DNA from: Rhodococcus yunnanensis NBRC 103083
GTDB taxonomy: Bacteria; Actinomycetota; Actinomycetes; Mycobacteriales; Mycobacteriaceae
Length of the DNA stretch: 64,000 nt
Reading direction: 5' to 3'
NCBI RefSeq assembly: GCF_001895005.1
Contig: NZ_BCXH01000004.1
Location: 310,001 to 374,000 of the forward strand
In this document: in pieces, positions 17,793 through 26,513 of the stretch
Layout of the letters: each line of letters starts with the position of its first letter
How positions within the stretch are numbered: position 1 is the first letter of the stretch
Position numbers and translations under genes: made by a program
The notes under the pieces: generated by a model
Databases searched by the model: none
Told to the model about the DNA's origin: nothing
The model's input: only the letters and a program-made list of their open reading frames with translations

Positions 17793-18761
17793 TCATCGAT
17801 TCAACGCCAGTACCGACAACAATTCGTATGCCACGTGTGCGGCAGCGATTCCGGTGATCTCGGCGTGGTCGTATGCCGGCGCCACCTCGACGATGTCGGC
17901 GCCGACGACGTCGACCCCGACCAATCCGCGCAGTGTGTTCAGCAGCTCGCGCGACGTCATTCCACCCGCCTCCGGCGTACCGGTGCCGGGTGCGTGTGCC
18001 GGATCCAGGACGTCGATGTCGACCGAGACGTAGACCGGGCCGTCGCCCAGACGCCTGCGCATGCGCTCGACGATGCCGGCGATACCGTCGACCTCGTAGT
18101 CGTCGGAGCGGATGACCTGGAAACCGAGCACGCGGTCGTCCTCCAGGTCCTGTTCGCTGTACAGCGGTCCGCGAATTCCGATGTGCTGCGAACGCTCCAG
18201 ATCGATGAGCCCCTCTTCACTGGCCCGCCGGAAAGGAGTGCCGTGTGTGTACGGCGCGCCGAAGTAGGTGTCCCACGTGTCGAGGTGAGCGTCGAAGTGC
18301 AACACCGCGATCGGGCCGAGATCGCGCGCGAGGGAGCGCAGAATCGGCAGCGCGATGGTGTGATCTCCGCCCAGGGTCAGTACGGACGAACCGTCGGCAC
18401 GAAGATCGGTGATCGACGATTCGATGGTGTTCAAGGCTTCGGTGATGTCGAAGGGATTGACGCCGATGTCCCCGAAATCGGCGACCTGTTGCTTCGCGAA
18501 CGGAGCGACGTTGAGCGCAGGGTTGTACGGACGCAACAACTTCGACGCAGCACGAATGTGAGCGGGGCCGAACCGGGCGCCCGGGCGATAGCTGACGCCC
18601 GAGTCGAACGGGACACCGAGAATCGTCACGTCCGCGCGGGAGACCTCGTCGAGCCGGGGAAGCCTCGCGAAGGTGGTCGGTTCGGCGTAACGAGGCACCT
18701 TCGTCGCGTCGACGGGGCCGACCGGGCCGATGGGGCCGATGGGCGAGTCGGTGGTGTTCAT
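17793..18761 (-). CDS. Ureohydrolase (agmatinase/guanidinobutyrase family)
   Basis: A 322-residue ureohydrolase with all binuclear manganese motifs: [15 protein letters not shown] and [22 protein letters not shown]. It releases urea from a guanidino substrate. Agmatinase is the default family name. Divergence from a DavBA-like amidase and monooxygenase pair, which would make 4-guanidinobutyramide and then 4-guanidinobutyrate from arginine, makes guanidinobutyrase (giving GABA and urea) the better guess. The N-terminus has a short Gly-Pro repeat ([10 protein letters not shown]), encoded by a small 9-base DNA repeat. No arginine decarboxylase lies nearby. Confidence 0.87.
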   Translation of the reverse strand: MNTTDSPIGPIGPVGPVDATKVPRYAEPTTFARLPRLDEVSRADVTILGVPFDSGVSYRPGARFGPAHIRAASKLLRPYNPALNVAPFAKQQVADFGDIGVNPFDITEALNTIESSITDLRADGSSVLTLGGDHTIALPILRSLARDLGPIAVLHFDAHLDTWDTYFGAPYTHGTPFRRASEEGLIDLERSQHIGIRGPLYSEQDLEDDRVLGFQVIRSDDYEVDGIAGIVERMRRRLGDGPVYVSVDIDVLDPAHAPGTGTPEAGGMTSRELLNTLRGLVGVDVVGADIVEVAPAYDHAEITGIAAAHVAYELLSVLALNR

Positions 18762-18865
18762 CGGCGGCTCCTTCGTCGTCGTGAAGGTAGCGTCTCCCGC
18801 AACGACACTCTTGTCAACACATGTTTCCTATGTAGATACTCGAAGGAGACAGTGGGAGGAAACAG
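18762..18865. promoter_or_regulatory. Divergent promoter region of the ureohydrolase and XRE-cupin operons
   Basis: A 104-base gap with one AT-rich patch (about 18810-18840). It contains TTGTCA and, 16 bases later, TAGATA, a weak promoter-like pair facing the regulator. Around the palindrome ACATGT the sequence is partly dyadic. This is the most likely binding place of the XRE-cupin regulator; the exact operator is not resolved. Confidence 0.4.
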
Positions 18866-19534
18866 ATGAGCCTCGCGGGTGCGAGTCCGACGATCGGACG
18901 GCAATTGAAGGAGGCGCGTCACGCGAAGCGGCTCACGCTCGACGGTCTTGCCGCATCCTGTGGGGTGACGAAGGGGTATCTGTCGAAACTCGAACGCGAC
19001 CTTCTTGCGCCGTCGGTGGCCACTCTCGTCCGAATCTGCGACGCTCTCGATCTCGCGGTCGGCTCGCTGTTCGACGACGCATCCGTCGGGGAAGTGGTCC
19101 GCGCGAAGTCGAGGCCGCGTGTTGCGTTCGGCGGTCACGGAATGTCGGAGTATCTGCTGACACCGACACGTGAACGGCGACTGCAGGTTCTGCTCGGAGA
19201 CATCGACGACGGCGGCGGAAGTGGTGACGAACCCTATACCCTCCCGGTCGATGTCGACTTCGTGTACGTGCTCGAGGGATCGTTGCGCATCGCCTTCGCA
19301 TCCGATGAGGACGCGAATCCGGCAGAGGTCACACTCGATGCGGGAGACGCATTCACCTTCTCGCCGCGGCGCAGCCACAATTTTCGCGCGGTGTCCGGAC
19401 CGACCCGCGTGGTGTGGGTGCTGAGCCCCGCTCTTCCGGAGACACCTGCTCTTCCGGAGACCGACCGGCCTCGTGTTGACGGACTCGCAGCGACGCCCGA
19501 CACTCGAGCGAATACTCGTGGAGGCAACCGATGA
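18866..19534 (+). CDS. XRE family regulator with cupin domain
   Basis: A 222-residue protein: an N-terminal XRE helix-turn-helix (IGRQLKEARHAKRLTLDGLAA, then KGYLSKLERDLLAPSVATLVRI) followed by a C-terminal cupin barrel (VDFVYVLEGSLRIAF, then LDAGDAFTFSPRRSHNFRA). This architecture is usual for regulators of amine and amino-acid catabolism, with the cupin binding the effector. A GGGAGG site precedes the ATG. Its stop overlaps the amidase start (ATGA), so it is the first gene of an operon with the amidase and monooxygenase and is probably autoregulated. Confidence 0.9.
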   Translation: MSLAGASPTIGRQLKEARHAKRLTLDGLAASCGVTKGYLSKLERDLLAPSVATLVRICDALDLAVGSLFDDASVGEVVRAKSRPRVAFGGHGMSEYLLTPTRERRLQVLLGDIDDGGGSGDEPYTLPVDVDFVYVLEGSLRIAFASDEDANPAEVTLDAGDAFTFSPRRSHNFRAVSGPTRVVWVLSPALPETPALPETDRPRVDGLAATPDTRANTRGGNR

Positions 19535-20334
19535 GCACTCGTGTCAGGGCGTCGCTGTTCCAGGGCCCCGAAATGTCCGGCGACGTCGCATGCAATCTCG
19601 ACGCGATCGAGCACGCGGCGACCCGCTCTGCGGAGGCGGGCTCGGCGGTCCTCGTCACGCCGGAGATGTCGGCCACCGGATACGACATCGGAGACCTCGT
19701 GCACGAGCGTGCCGAATCGTCCGACGGGCCGATCTTCCTGGCGGTGTCGGAAATCGCGCGCAGAGTAGGGGTGGCCGTGGTCTACGGATATCCCGAACGT
19801 GCAGGCGGCAGGGTCTACAACTCCGTGCAGGTCGTGGACGCATCGGGGACTTCGATTGCGCGATACCGCAAGACGCACCTGTTCGGTGATCTCGATCGCG
19901 GCCGTTTCCTGCCGGGCGAGGAACTCGTCGTGCAGTTCGAACTCGGCGGAATCGTCTGCGGCTTACTCACGTGCTACGACGTCGAATTTCCGGAAACTGT
20001 TCGCGCACATGCCGATGCGGGAACGCAGTGGCTCGTCGTACCCACGGGTCTGATGGTTCCGTTCGACATCGTCGCGACGCACATCGTCCCTGCGCGGGCA
20101 TACGAGAGCCAAGTGTTCGTCACCTACGTCAACCGGTGTGGGCGTGAGCGCGATCTGCAGTACTGCGGGTCGACGTGCGCGATCGCCCCCGACGGAACCG
20201 AACTCGGCCGAGCCGGACGTGGCGAGGCAACACTCACCGTCGACATCGACCCCGCTGCTCTCGATTCGTCACGGGCGATCAACACTCATCTCGACGACCG
20301 CAGACGCGACCTGTACACCCCGCGAACCGGATAG
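19531..20334 (+). CDS. Nitrilase-superfamily amidase, DavA-like
   Basis: A 267-residue carbon-nitrogen hydrolase. The catalytic triad regions are visible: VTPEM (Glu), YRKTHLFGDLD (Lys) and LLTCYDVEFPE (Cys). Overall it recalls 5-aminovaleramidase DavA of Pseudomonas, including VVYGYPER, IYNSVQ-like VYNSVQ and the length. It should hydrolyse the omega-amino or guanidino amide made by the next gene: 4-guanidinobutyramide if the substrate is arginine, 5-aminovaleramide if lysine. It is coupled to the XRE-cupin gene by ATGA and ends seven bases before the monooxygenase start. Confidence 0.88.
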   Translation: MSTRVRASLFQGPEMSGDVACNLDAIEHAATRSAEAGSAVLVTPEMSATGYDIGDLVHERAESSDGPIFLAVSEIARRVGVAVVYGYPERAGGRVYNSVQVVDASGTSIARYRKTHLFGDLDRGRFLPGEELVVQFELGGIVCGLLTCYDVEFPETVRAHADAGTQWLVVPTGLMVPFDIVATHIVPARAYESQVFVTYVNRCGRERDLQYCGSTCAIAPDGTELGRAGRGEATLTVDIDPAALDSSRAINTHLDDRRRDLYTPRTG

Positions 20335-20341
20335 GCGGCCG

Positions 20342-22024
20342 ATGACCACACCCGTGAGCCCCGACAGCACGACGTGGGATCAGCAGGAACCACCGTTGAC
20401 CATGTTCGGCCCGGACTTTCCGTTCGCCTACGACGACTATCTCGCGCATCCAGCCGGGCTCGGTCAGGTCCCCGGGGCCGCGTACGGCACCGAGGTCGCG
20501 GTCGTCGGGGGTGGGCTTGCGGGAATGGTGGCCGCGTACGAGTTGATGAAACTCGGCTTGAAACCGGTTGTGTACGAATCGGATCAGATAGGCGGGCGAA
20601 TGCGCTCGGTGCCGTTCGACGGCTACCCCGGCGTGGTCGCGGAAATGGGCGCCATGCGATTTCCGCCGTCGTCGACCGCGTTGTTCCACTACCTCGATCT
20701 GGTCGGGCTCGAGACCGAACCGTTTCCGAATCCTCTCGCCGAGGTCACCCCGAGTACGGTCATCGACCTGAAGGGGACCAGCCACTACGCACAGAGCCTC
20801 GAAGACCTGCCTCCGATCTTCGCCGAGGTCGCCGACGCGTGGCAACGGTCGCTCGAGCAGTACGCCGAACTCGTTCCGTTGCAACGTGCGATACGGAAAC
20901 GGGACGTCGCCGAGATCAAGCGGATATGGAACGACCTCGTCGTGAGGCTCGACGATCAGAGTTTCTGGGGATTTCTCGCTGCTTCCGAACACTTTCGGTC
21001 GTTCACGCGTCGAGAAGTGTTCGGGCAGGTCGGATTCGGAACAGGAGGATGGGACACCGACTATCCCAACTCGATCCTCGAGATTCTCCGTGTCGTGGTG
21101 ACCGCGGCCGACGACCATCACCGTGGAATAGTCGGCGGTGCACAGCAATTGCCGCTCGGGCTGTGGAATCGCATCGCCCCTGCCGCACACTGGCCGCAGG
21201 GTACATCGGTCGCCGGCCTGAACGGGGGAGCGCCGCATCCACGGGTGACCGAGTTGCGGCGTTCGGAGGCGGGCACCGTCGTCCACGACAGCTACGGAGG
21301 CGTTCACACCTATCCGGCCGTTGTGGTCACCGCACAGAGTTGGATGCTGCTCAGCAGCATTCACTGCGACGACGATCTGTTCCCGATAGACCACTGGACG
21401 GCGATCGAGAGGACCCACTACATGGGTTCTACCAAGGTTTTCGTGCTCGTCGATCGCCCGTTCTGGAAGGACAAGGACCCGGTCACCGGACGTGACGTGG
21501 TGAGCATGACGCTCACGGACCGGATGAGCCGTGGAACGTATCTACTCGACCAGGGCGACGACCGTCCCGGGCTGATCTGCCTGTCCTACACGTGGTCGGA
21601 CGACTCGCTCAAGCTTCTCGCACTGACCCCCGCCGAGCGTATGAACATCGTGCTGCGCTCGCTGGAGGGGATCTATCCCGGTGTCGACTTCAGAAGCCAT
21701 GTGATCGGCCATCCGGTGACGCTGTCGTGGGAGGCCGAGCGTGATTTCATGGGCGCGTTCAAGGCGAACCTGCCGGGCCACTACCGATACCAGGAGCGGC
21801 TTTTCGGACATTTCGTGCAGAAGGATCTCGCGGCGAGACACCGCGGTATCTTTCTGGCCGGAGACGACATCTCGTGGACAGCGGGGTGGGCCGAAGGTGC
21901 CGTTCAGACGGCACTGAACGCCGTGTGGGGCGTCGTGCATCATCTCGGCGGTGCGTCCGCATCGGAGAACCCAGGCCCTGGCGACGTGTTCGACGAGATT
22001 TCTCCGTTGCGGTTGGACGATTGA
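20342..22024 (+). CDS. L-amino-acid 2-monooxygenase, DavB-like flavoprotein
   Basis: A 560-residue FAD protein of the flavin monoamine oxidase family. FGPDFPFAYDDYLAHPAGLG at the N-terminus, the FAD motif VAVVGGGLAGMVAAYELMKLG, VDRPFWKDKDPVTGRD, LPGHYRYQER, GDDISWTAGWAEGAVQT and the tail NPGPGDVFDEI all recall L-lysine 2-monooxygenase (DavB), as does the length. The reaction is oxidative decarboxylation of an L-amino acid to an amide with O2. Context with a ureohydrolase favours arginine as substrate; lysine cannot be excluded. A terminator follows its stop. Confidence 0.87.
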   Translation: MTTPVSPDSTTWDQQEPPLTMFGPDFPFAYDDYLAHPAGLGQVPGAAYGTEVAVVGGGLAGMVAAYELMKLGLKPVVYESDQIGGRMRSVPFDGYPGVVAEMGAMRFPPSSTALFHYLDLVGLETEPFPNPLAEVTPSTVIDLKGTSHYAQSLEDLPPIFAEVADAWQRSLEQYAELVPLQRAIRKRDVAEIKRIWNDLVVRLDDQSFWGFLAASEHFRSFTRREVFGQVGFGTGGWDTDYPNSILEILRVVVTAADDHHRGIVGGAQQLPLGLWNRIAPAAHWPQGTSVAGLNGGAPHPRVTELRRSEAGTVVHDSYGGVHTYPAVVVTAQSWMLLSSIHCDDDLFPIDHWTAIERTHYMGSTKVFVLVDRPFWKDKDPVTGRDVVSMTLTDRMSRGTYLLDQGDDRPGLICLSYTWSDDSLKLLALTPAERMNIVLRSLEGIYPGVDFRSHVIGHPVTLSWEAERDFMGAFKANLPGHYRYQERLFGHFVQKDLAARHRGIFLAGDDISWTAGWAEGAVQTALNAVWGVVHHLGGASASENPGPGDVFDEISPLRLDD

Positions 22025-22055
22025 TCTGAAAAGTGTCCACATGCGCTACGGTCGG

Positions 22056-22097
22056 AACGGGTCGGCGCCGCGTCGGGGGCGGCGCCGAACCCGTTTT
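22056..22097 (+). terminator. Terminator after the monooxygenase operon
   Basis: GC-rich arms AACGGGTCGGCGCCGC and GCGGCGCCGAACCCGTT pair with one bulged base around a seven-base loop and are followed by TTTT. It lies between convergent genes (22024 stop and the Lrp gene stop at 22106), so it may serve both strands. Confidence 0.85.
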
Positions 22098-22105
22098 CAC
22101 CGCGG

Positions 22106-22597
22106 TCAGTCCAGTGCTCGATCGTGCTCGGTCCCCGCCGCTCGATGCAGCAGCGGCTTGGTGCGGTACTGGATCAACTCGCTCATCGCGATCGACATGT
22201 TGGTTCGCTCGACGCCGGGAATCTTCAGGATCAGACCTGCGACGCGGTACAGGTCGTCGGCATCGACGGCAGCGATGCGAATGTGCATGTCCGAGGCGCC
22301 GGACAATCCGAACACCTCCAGTACCTCGGGGATGGTTCTCAGATGCGCGGTGACCTCGGCGAGCTTGTGCTGATCCACGCGGGTCGTCACGAAGGCCTGG
22401 AGCGCATAGCCGAGACTTCGCGGTCGCACCCGGTGGTCGATAGGGGTGAGGGTGTCCTTCTCCTCCCAGCGAGTCAGCCTCGCCTGCACGGTATTACGCG
22501 ACAATCCGAGGTTCGTGGCGAGCTCGACACCGGTGGCGCGGGGCCTGTCGCACAGGGCGAGGAGAAGTCGGGCGTCGGTTCGGTCCAGATCCGTCAT
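22106..22597 (-). CDS. Lrp/AsnC family transcriptional regulator
   Basis: A 163-residue regulator. The start at 22597 puts the helix-turn-helix at residues 5-50 (DLDRTDARLLLALC, then ATNLGLSRNTVQARLTRWE), followed by a RAM/AsnC ligand-binding domain (VLEVFGLSGASDMHIRI). Its ATG overlaps the stop of the upstream FAD dehydrogenase by four bases, so the two are co-translated. By analogy with dauR next to dauA in Pseudomonas, though from a different protein family, it probably senses an amino acid and controls the dehydrogenase. Confidence 0.9.
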   Translation of the reverse strand: MTDLDRTDARLLLALCDRPRATGVELATNLGLSRNTVQARLTRWEEKDTLTPIDHRVRPRSLGYALQAFVTTRVDQHKLAEVTAHLRTIPEVLEVFGLSGASDMHIRIAAVDADDLYRVAGLILKIPGVERTNMSIAMSELIQYRTKPLLHRAAGTEHDRALD

Positions 22598-23754
22598 GCG
22601 TCCACGATATGCGGCGGAGCTGCACACCTCGCCGGATCGAGGTCGGCGACGTCGAGGCCACGTGCCGCGACGTCGACGGGCAGCCCCTCGCCGCGGACGA
22701 GGGCGGCGCCGACACGAGCGAGCGCAGCGCACGTCTGGATGCCGTATCCGCCTTGGCCCGCACACCAGAAGAATCCGTCGACGTTCGGGTCGAAACCCAC
22801 AACGGGCGTTCGATCGTGGACGAAGCTTCGCAGTCCTGCCCACGACGACCGCACGTGACGGGCTTCGAGCGTCGTTGCCTCGTGAATCGCATCGAGCGCG
22901 CGAGCGATCTCCGTCTCGTCCGGGCGCGCATCGGTCGGCTCGGTGGAGGTCTCGTCGGCGGGGGAACACAGCATTCGGTCGCCCTCGGGTTTGAGGTAGA
23001 ACGATTCGTCGATATCGCTGAGAGTGGGCAACTGTCGAGTGTCCACGTCGTCCGGAGTGTCGAGTACGAATATCGTTCGGCGCAGAGGCCGGAGACCGAC
23101 GGGCGATGCTCCGGCGAGTGCGGCGACCGAATCTGCCCATGCGCCTGCCGCGTCGACGACGACCGGTGCGCGGCGCCGCGTTCCGTCCGCCGATGTCACC
23201 GTCCACGCTCCCGCAGTCCGCTCGAGCGCCACGACGCCACTGCGGGTCGCCACGACGCCTCCGCGTCGGCGCAGGCCGCGTACGAATCCCTGGTGCAGCG
23301 CATGAACATCGACCTCCATGGAGCCGGGTTCATGGAGTGCGAGATCGACAACGCCCTCGCGTAACAAGGGGAACAACGTGCGCGCCTCGTCCTCGGTGAC
23401 CAGTCGCGCGTCGGGTGTGAGGGTGCGGACCTGCTCGAACATCGCCTCCAGTGCCTCGCCTCGACCGCGGGCAGCGAACTGGAGCAGTGTTCGCCGAGTG
23501 AGCAGCTCGGTGTCGAAGTGCTCGGGTGGGCCTAGAAGGAAGCTCCTGCTCGCGGTCGTCAATGCCCGGATCGCAGCATTGCCGTACGTCTCCAGAAACA
23601 GTGCAGCCGACCGGCCGGTGGTGTGATAGGCCAACGTCGATTCCTGCTCGAGCAAGCACACCGATCGATCGTGGGAGAGCTCGTATCCGAGAGAAACCCC
23701 TCCGATACCCCCTCCGACCACGATGACGTCGAATTTCTCGGGTGGCTCGTTCAC
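22594..23754 (-). CDS. D-arginine dehydrogenase-like FAD oxidoreductase (DauA family)
   Basis: A 386-residue DAO-superfamily flavoprotein. A GTG at 23754 fits the family N-terminus ([19 protein letters not shown] within ten residues). It strongly recalls Pseudomonas DauA: YHTTGRSAALF with the active-site His, DALHQG-like VHALHQGFVRGLRRR, DESFYLKPEGD, SSWAGLRSFV and QGGYGIQT. DauA oxidises D-arginine and other D-amino acids to 2-keto acids. It sits next to the arginine/lysine monooxygenase island and is coupled to an Lrp regulator. The ribosome site is weak, so the start is the least sure part. Confidence 0.85.
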   Translation of the reverse strand: MNEPPEKFDVIVVGGGIGGVSLGYELSHDRSVCLLEQESTLAYHTTGRSAALFLETYGNAAIRALTTASRSFLLGPPEHFDTELLTRRTLLQFAARGRGEALEAMFEQVRTLTPDARLVTEDEARTLFPLLREGVVDLALHEPGSMEVDVHALHQGFVRGLRRRGGVVATRSGVVALERTAGAWTVTSADGTRRRAPVVVDAAGAWADSVAALAGASPVGLRPLRRTIFVLDTPDDVDTRQLPTLSDIDESFYLKPEGDRMLCSPADETSTEPTDARPDETEIARALDAIHEATTLEARHVRSSWAGLRSFVHDRTPVVGFDPNVDGFFWCAGQGGYGIQTCAALARVGAALVRGEGLPVDVAARGLDVADLDPARCAAPPHIVDA

Positions 23755-23828
23755 CGGCTCGACTCTACTGGCGCTGGGTTCGCTGGACTCGGTGTGTACA
23801 ACGAGGACACGCTGGTTACTGTCTACCC

Positions 23829-24605
23829 ATGGCAGAGACACGCATAGGTGATCAGTTCCAGTTGTCGGGTGCGTGGAACTTCCGTGACGTCGGGGGAGCA
23901 CGCACGGACGACGGACGAGTCGTTCGATCCGGGGTGTTCTTCCGATCCTCGGAGCTGAGTCGGTTGGACGATGCAGGCCGGGAAGAGGTGACACGACTCG
24001 GTATTCGCCGGGTGTTCGATCTTCGCGCCGATGCGGAAATCGAACGAAGTGGCGCCGATCGAGTGCCGGACGGCGTCACGGTCGTCAACATTCCCTTCCA
24101 CAACGACAAGGGCGAACGGGCCCCGCACGAGACGGCGGCAGAAGCCGCCGATGCGCAAAGCACCATGATGTCGCTGGCCTACACGTCGTTCCCGACGCTA
24201 GAGGGTGCTCACGCTGCGATTCGTGCCGTGATCACCGAGCTCGGGCGCGGCGAGGCGCCTCTTCTGGTGCACTGCGCGGCAGGTAAAGACCGCGCAGGCT
24301 GGACGGTCGCCACGGTGCTACGAGCCGTCGGTGTCCGGGACGAGGACGTTCTGTCGGACTTCCTTGCGAGCAATGCCGCCGCAGCCCCCTTGAAAGCTCA
24401 TCTCCAGGCCGTTTACGCGCCATTGGTCGCTGGGCCGATCGAGCCCTCCGACGACGTTCTGGGGGTCACGGAGGACTACTACCGCAGCGGTCTCGACGTC
24501 GTGGCGCAGAAATACGGGTCGTTCGAGGCCTATGTCGATGCGCTCGGGGTCACCGCCGGGGACATCGACACGCTGCGTGCTGCGTTGCTTCGCGATGCCG
24601 ATTGA
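23829..24605 (+). CDS. Tyrosine/serine protein phosphatase, MptpB-like
   Basis: A 258-residue phosphatase. The P-loop HCAAGKDRAGW (catalytic Cys about 149, Arg about 155) has the CxxGKDR form of the MptpB/Tyr_phosphatase_3 family, which includes dual-specificity and phosphoinositide phosphatases. SGAWNFRDVGG at the N-terminus is also typical. In M. tuberculosis the homologue is secreted into the host; no signal peptide is present there or here, and here a housekeeping signalling role is more likely. The ATG at 23829 was preferred over the longer frame upstream because it begins at the conserved domain. Confidence 0.9.
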   Translation: MAETRIGDQFQLSGAWNFRDVGGARTDDGRVVRSGVFFRSSELSRLDDAGREEVTRLGIRRVFDLRADAEIERSGADRVPDGVTVVNIPFHNDKGERAPHETAAEAADAQSTMMSLAYTSFPTLEGAHAAIRAVITELGRGEAPLLVHCAAGKDRAGWTVATVLRAVGVRDEDVLSDFLASNAAAAPLKAHLQAVYAPLVAGPIEPSDDVLGVTEDYYRSGLDVVAQKYGSFEAYVDALGVTAGDIDTLRAALLRDAD

Positions 24606-24629
24606 CCTCATGCACGTACCCTGACCAAC

Positions 24630-25154
24630 ATGCGCACTGGCGATACCGCGCCGGACTTTCGGCTGCCCGATCACACGGGAAGCATCCGGAGCTTGAGCGA
24701 ACTGCTGGACAGTGGCCCTGTGGTGCTGTTCTTCTACCCTGCTGCTTCCAGCCCGATCTGTACGGCCGAGGCCTGTCACTTCCGTGATCTGGGGCGCGCT
24801 TTCGAAGCACTGGGCGCCCAGCGTGTCGGCATCAGCACCGATACCAGAGACAAGCAGTCGCATTTCGCGCTGCAGCGGTCGTTCGACTATCCGCTGCTCG
24901 CGGATTCGGACGGTTCGGTCGCCGAGCAGTTCGGCGTCCGCCGTGGAGGCTGGCTGACGAGACGTCGGCGCAGAAAGGAAATCGAGAGAGGTAAATCACA
25001 TGCCGTGAAACGCGGTCCGATACGTCAGTTGCTCTCGGTGAAGCGAACTACGTTCGTCATCGATCGGAATCGGGTGGTGCGGTTGGTGGTCGCGAGTGAG
25101 CGCTCCAACGTCCACGCGGACAAGTCGCTGGACTATCTACGCTATCTGTCCTGA
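24630..25154 (+). CDS. Peroxiredoxin, BCP/PrxQ type, with basic insertion
   Basis: A 174-residue AhpC/TSA-family peroxidase. FFYPAASSPICTAEAC holds the peroxidatic Cys (about 44) and a Cys five residues later (49), the atypical 2-Cys arrangement of bacterioferritin-comigratory protein. GISTDTRDKQSHF and YPLLADSDG are family strands. It reduces peroxides using thioredoxin. Unusual is a strongly basic stretch (RRRRRKEIERGKSH, about residues 112-126) between core strands, which is not needed for catalysis and might mediate nucleic acid or membrane binding. The gene starts 24 bases after the phosphatase stop. Confidence 0.88.
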   Translation: MRTGDTAPDFRLPDHTGSIRSLSELLDSGPVVLFFYPAASSPICTAEACHFRDLGRAFEALGAQRVGISTDTRDKQSHFALQRSFDYPLLADSDGSVAEQFGVRRGGWLTRRRRRKEIERGKSHAVKRGPIRQLLSVKRTTFVIDRNRVVRLVVASERSNVHADKSLDYLRYLS

Positions 25155-25274
25155 TGTGCCTTCGCCGCTGAACAGGGCTGTGTAGACGGCGGGCTCCTTG
25201 TTCTCGGCCGGCGAATCGTCGGAGGCGGAATCCATGTGGCTGAACAACGCTTCGATCTTCTTGGGTGATTCCAT
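25137..25274 (-). CDS. Possible small protein, uncertain
   Basis: A 45-codon frame (MESPKKIEALFSHMDSASDD...) that is acidic and polar, unlike a random GC-rich shadow frame, and fills most of a 236-base gap. It overlaps the end of the peroxiredoxin gene by 18 bases on the other strand. No clear ribosome site was seen and no family is recognised, so it may not be real. Confidence 0.3.
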   Translation of the reverse strand: MESPKKIEALFSHMDSASDDSPAENKEPAVYTALFSGEGTSGQIA

Positions 25275-25390
25275 CGGTCGAGCATGCTCTCGATCCGGGG
25301 AAAATGCCACTCGGACGCGCGGAGAGCCCGTCGAAAATATTGACGGGCAACGTGTTTGGCACACCTCTTCCAGGGTGAAACACTGATGGC

Positions 25391-26512
25391 ATGCGTGACC
25401 TCGATACCGTCCTCGCCGGCCTGCGGCGCTACCCCGACGCCGAAGCTCCCAATCTGTTCGCCTCGGACGCGGCGGATCGTCTGATTCTCGATACCGCCTC
25501 CGACGTGCTCGCCGCCGCCCGCGGCTCCGACGTCGTCGTGATCGGTGACCGATACGGCGCCCTGACACTCGGTGCGGCCGCGGCGCACGGTCTCACCGGC
25601 CTGCGGGTTCATCAGGATTCGGTGACCGGTGAAATAGCGCTGAGGCGCAACGCCGCCGAGTTGGGTATCGACGCTTGTGTCAGTTGTCCGCTCGACGAGA
25701 CGCTGCTGGCGGGTGCGAAGGTCGTACTGATGCAACTGCCGCGCAGTCTCGCCGAGTTGACCGAGATCGCGGAGACGATCGCCGCGTTCGCAGCGCCTGG
25801 GGTCCAGGTTTTCGCCGGTGGCCGCGACAAACACATGACGCCGGCGATGAACGGCGTTCTGGGTGCCTGCTTCGAGACCGTCCGTGCCGGTCGCGGACGT
25901 CAGAAGGCTCGGGTGTTGACCGCGGCCACCGCGATTTCTCCGACGAGCCGGACCTACCCGGTGACCGAACGGATCGACACCATCGACCTGTCCGTCGTTG
26001 CGTACGGGGCCGTGTTCGCGGGCGCGAAGCTCGACGTCGGAACTCGGTTTCTGGCGTCATTCATCGGCACGATGCGGCCGGGCGCGGCGGAGATCGTCGA
26101 CCTCGGTTGCGGGACAGGGATTCTCGCGTGCCTACTGGCGAGATCCAACGATCGCGGCCACGTGATCGCAACCGACAGGTCGGCAGCAGCGGTTGCATCG
26201 GCGTCGGCCACAGCCGAGGCGAACGGACTCGACATCACCGTGCTGCGCGACGACGCGATGTCCACTCTGGGCGACGACTCCGTGGATCTGATCGTGTGCA
26301 ACCCGCCGTTCCACGAAGGGGCATCACTGCACACCGGAAGCGCCGAGAAACTCTTCGCCGCAGGCCAACGAGTTCTCCGTCCGGGCGGCGAGATGTGGAC
26401 GGTGTACAACTCGCATCTGAATTACCGCGGCACGCTCCGAGCGGCGGTGGGGCCGACCGAGACCATGGGCAAGAACGCCAAATTCACGGTGACTCGGTCG
26501 GCCTTGGCCTGA
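25391..26512 (+). CDS. RlmG/RsmC-like class I rRNA guanine-N2 methyltransferase
   Basis: A 373-residue SAM-dependent methyltransferase of the two-domain RsmC/RlmG type. The N-terminal domain is a degenerate methyltransferase fold; the C-terminal domain has the SAM motif IVDLGCGTGILACLLA and the catalytic VCNPPFHEG, the NPPF motif of base-amino methylases. It probably makes m2G in 16S or 23S rRNA; which of the two cannot be told here. No partner genes: it is followed by a convergent DUF5709 gene two bases beyond its stop. Confidence 0.87.
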   Translation: MRDLDTVLAGLRRYPDAEAPNLFASDAADRLILDTASDVLAAARGSDVVVIGDRYGALTLGAAAAHGLTGLRVHQDSVTGEIALRRNAAELGIDACVSCPLDETLLAGAKVVLMQLPRSLAELTEIAETIAAFAAPGVQVFAGGRDKHMTPAMNGVLGACFETVRAGRGRQKARVLTAATAISPTSRTYPVTERIDTIDLSVVAYGAVFAGAKLDVGTRFLASFIGTMRPGAAEIVDLGCGTGILACLLARSNDRGHVIATDRSAAAVASASATAEANGLDITVLRDDAMSTLGDDSVDLIVCNPPFHEGASLHTGSAEKLFAAGQRVLRPGGEMWTVYNSHLNYRGTLRAAVGPTETMGKNAKFTVTRSALA

Positions 26513-26513
26513 G

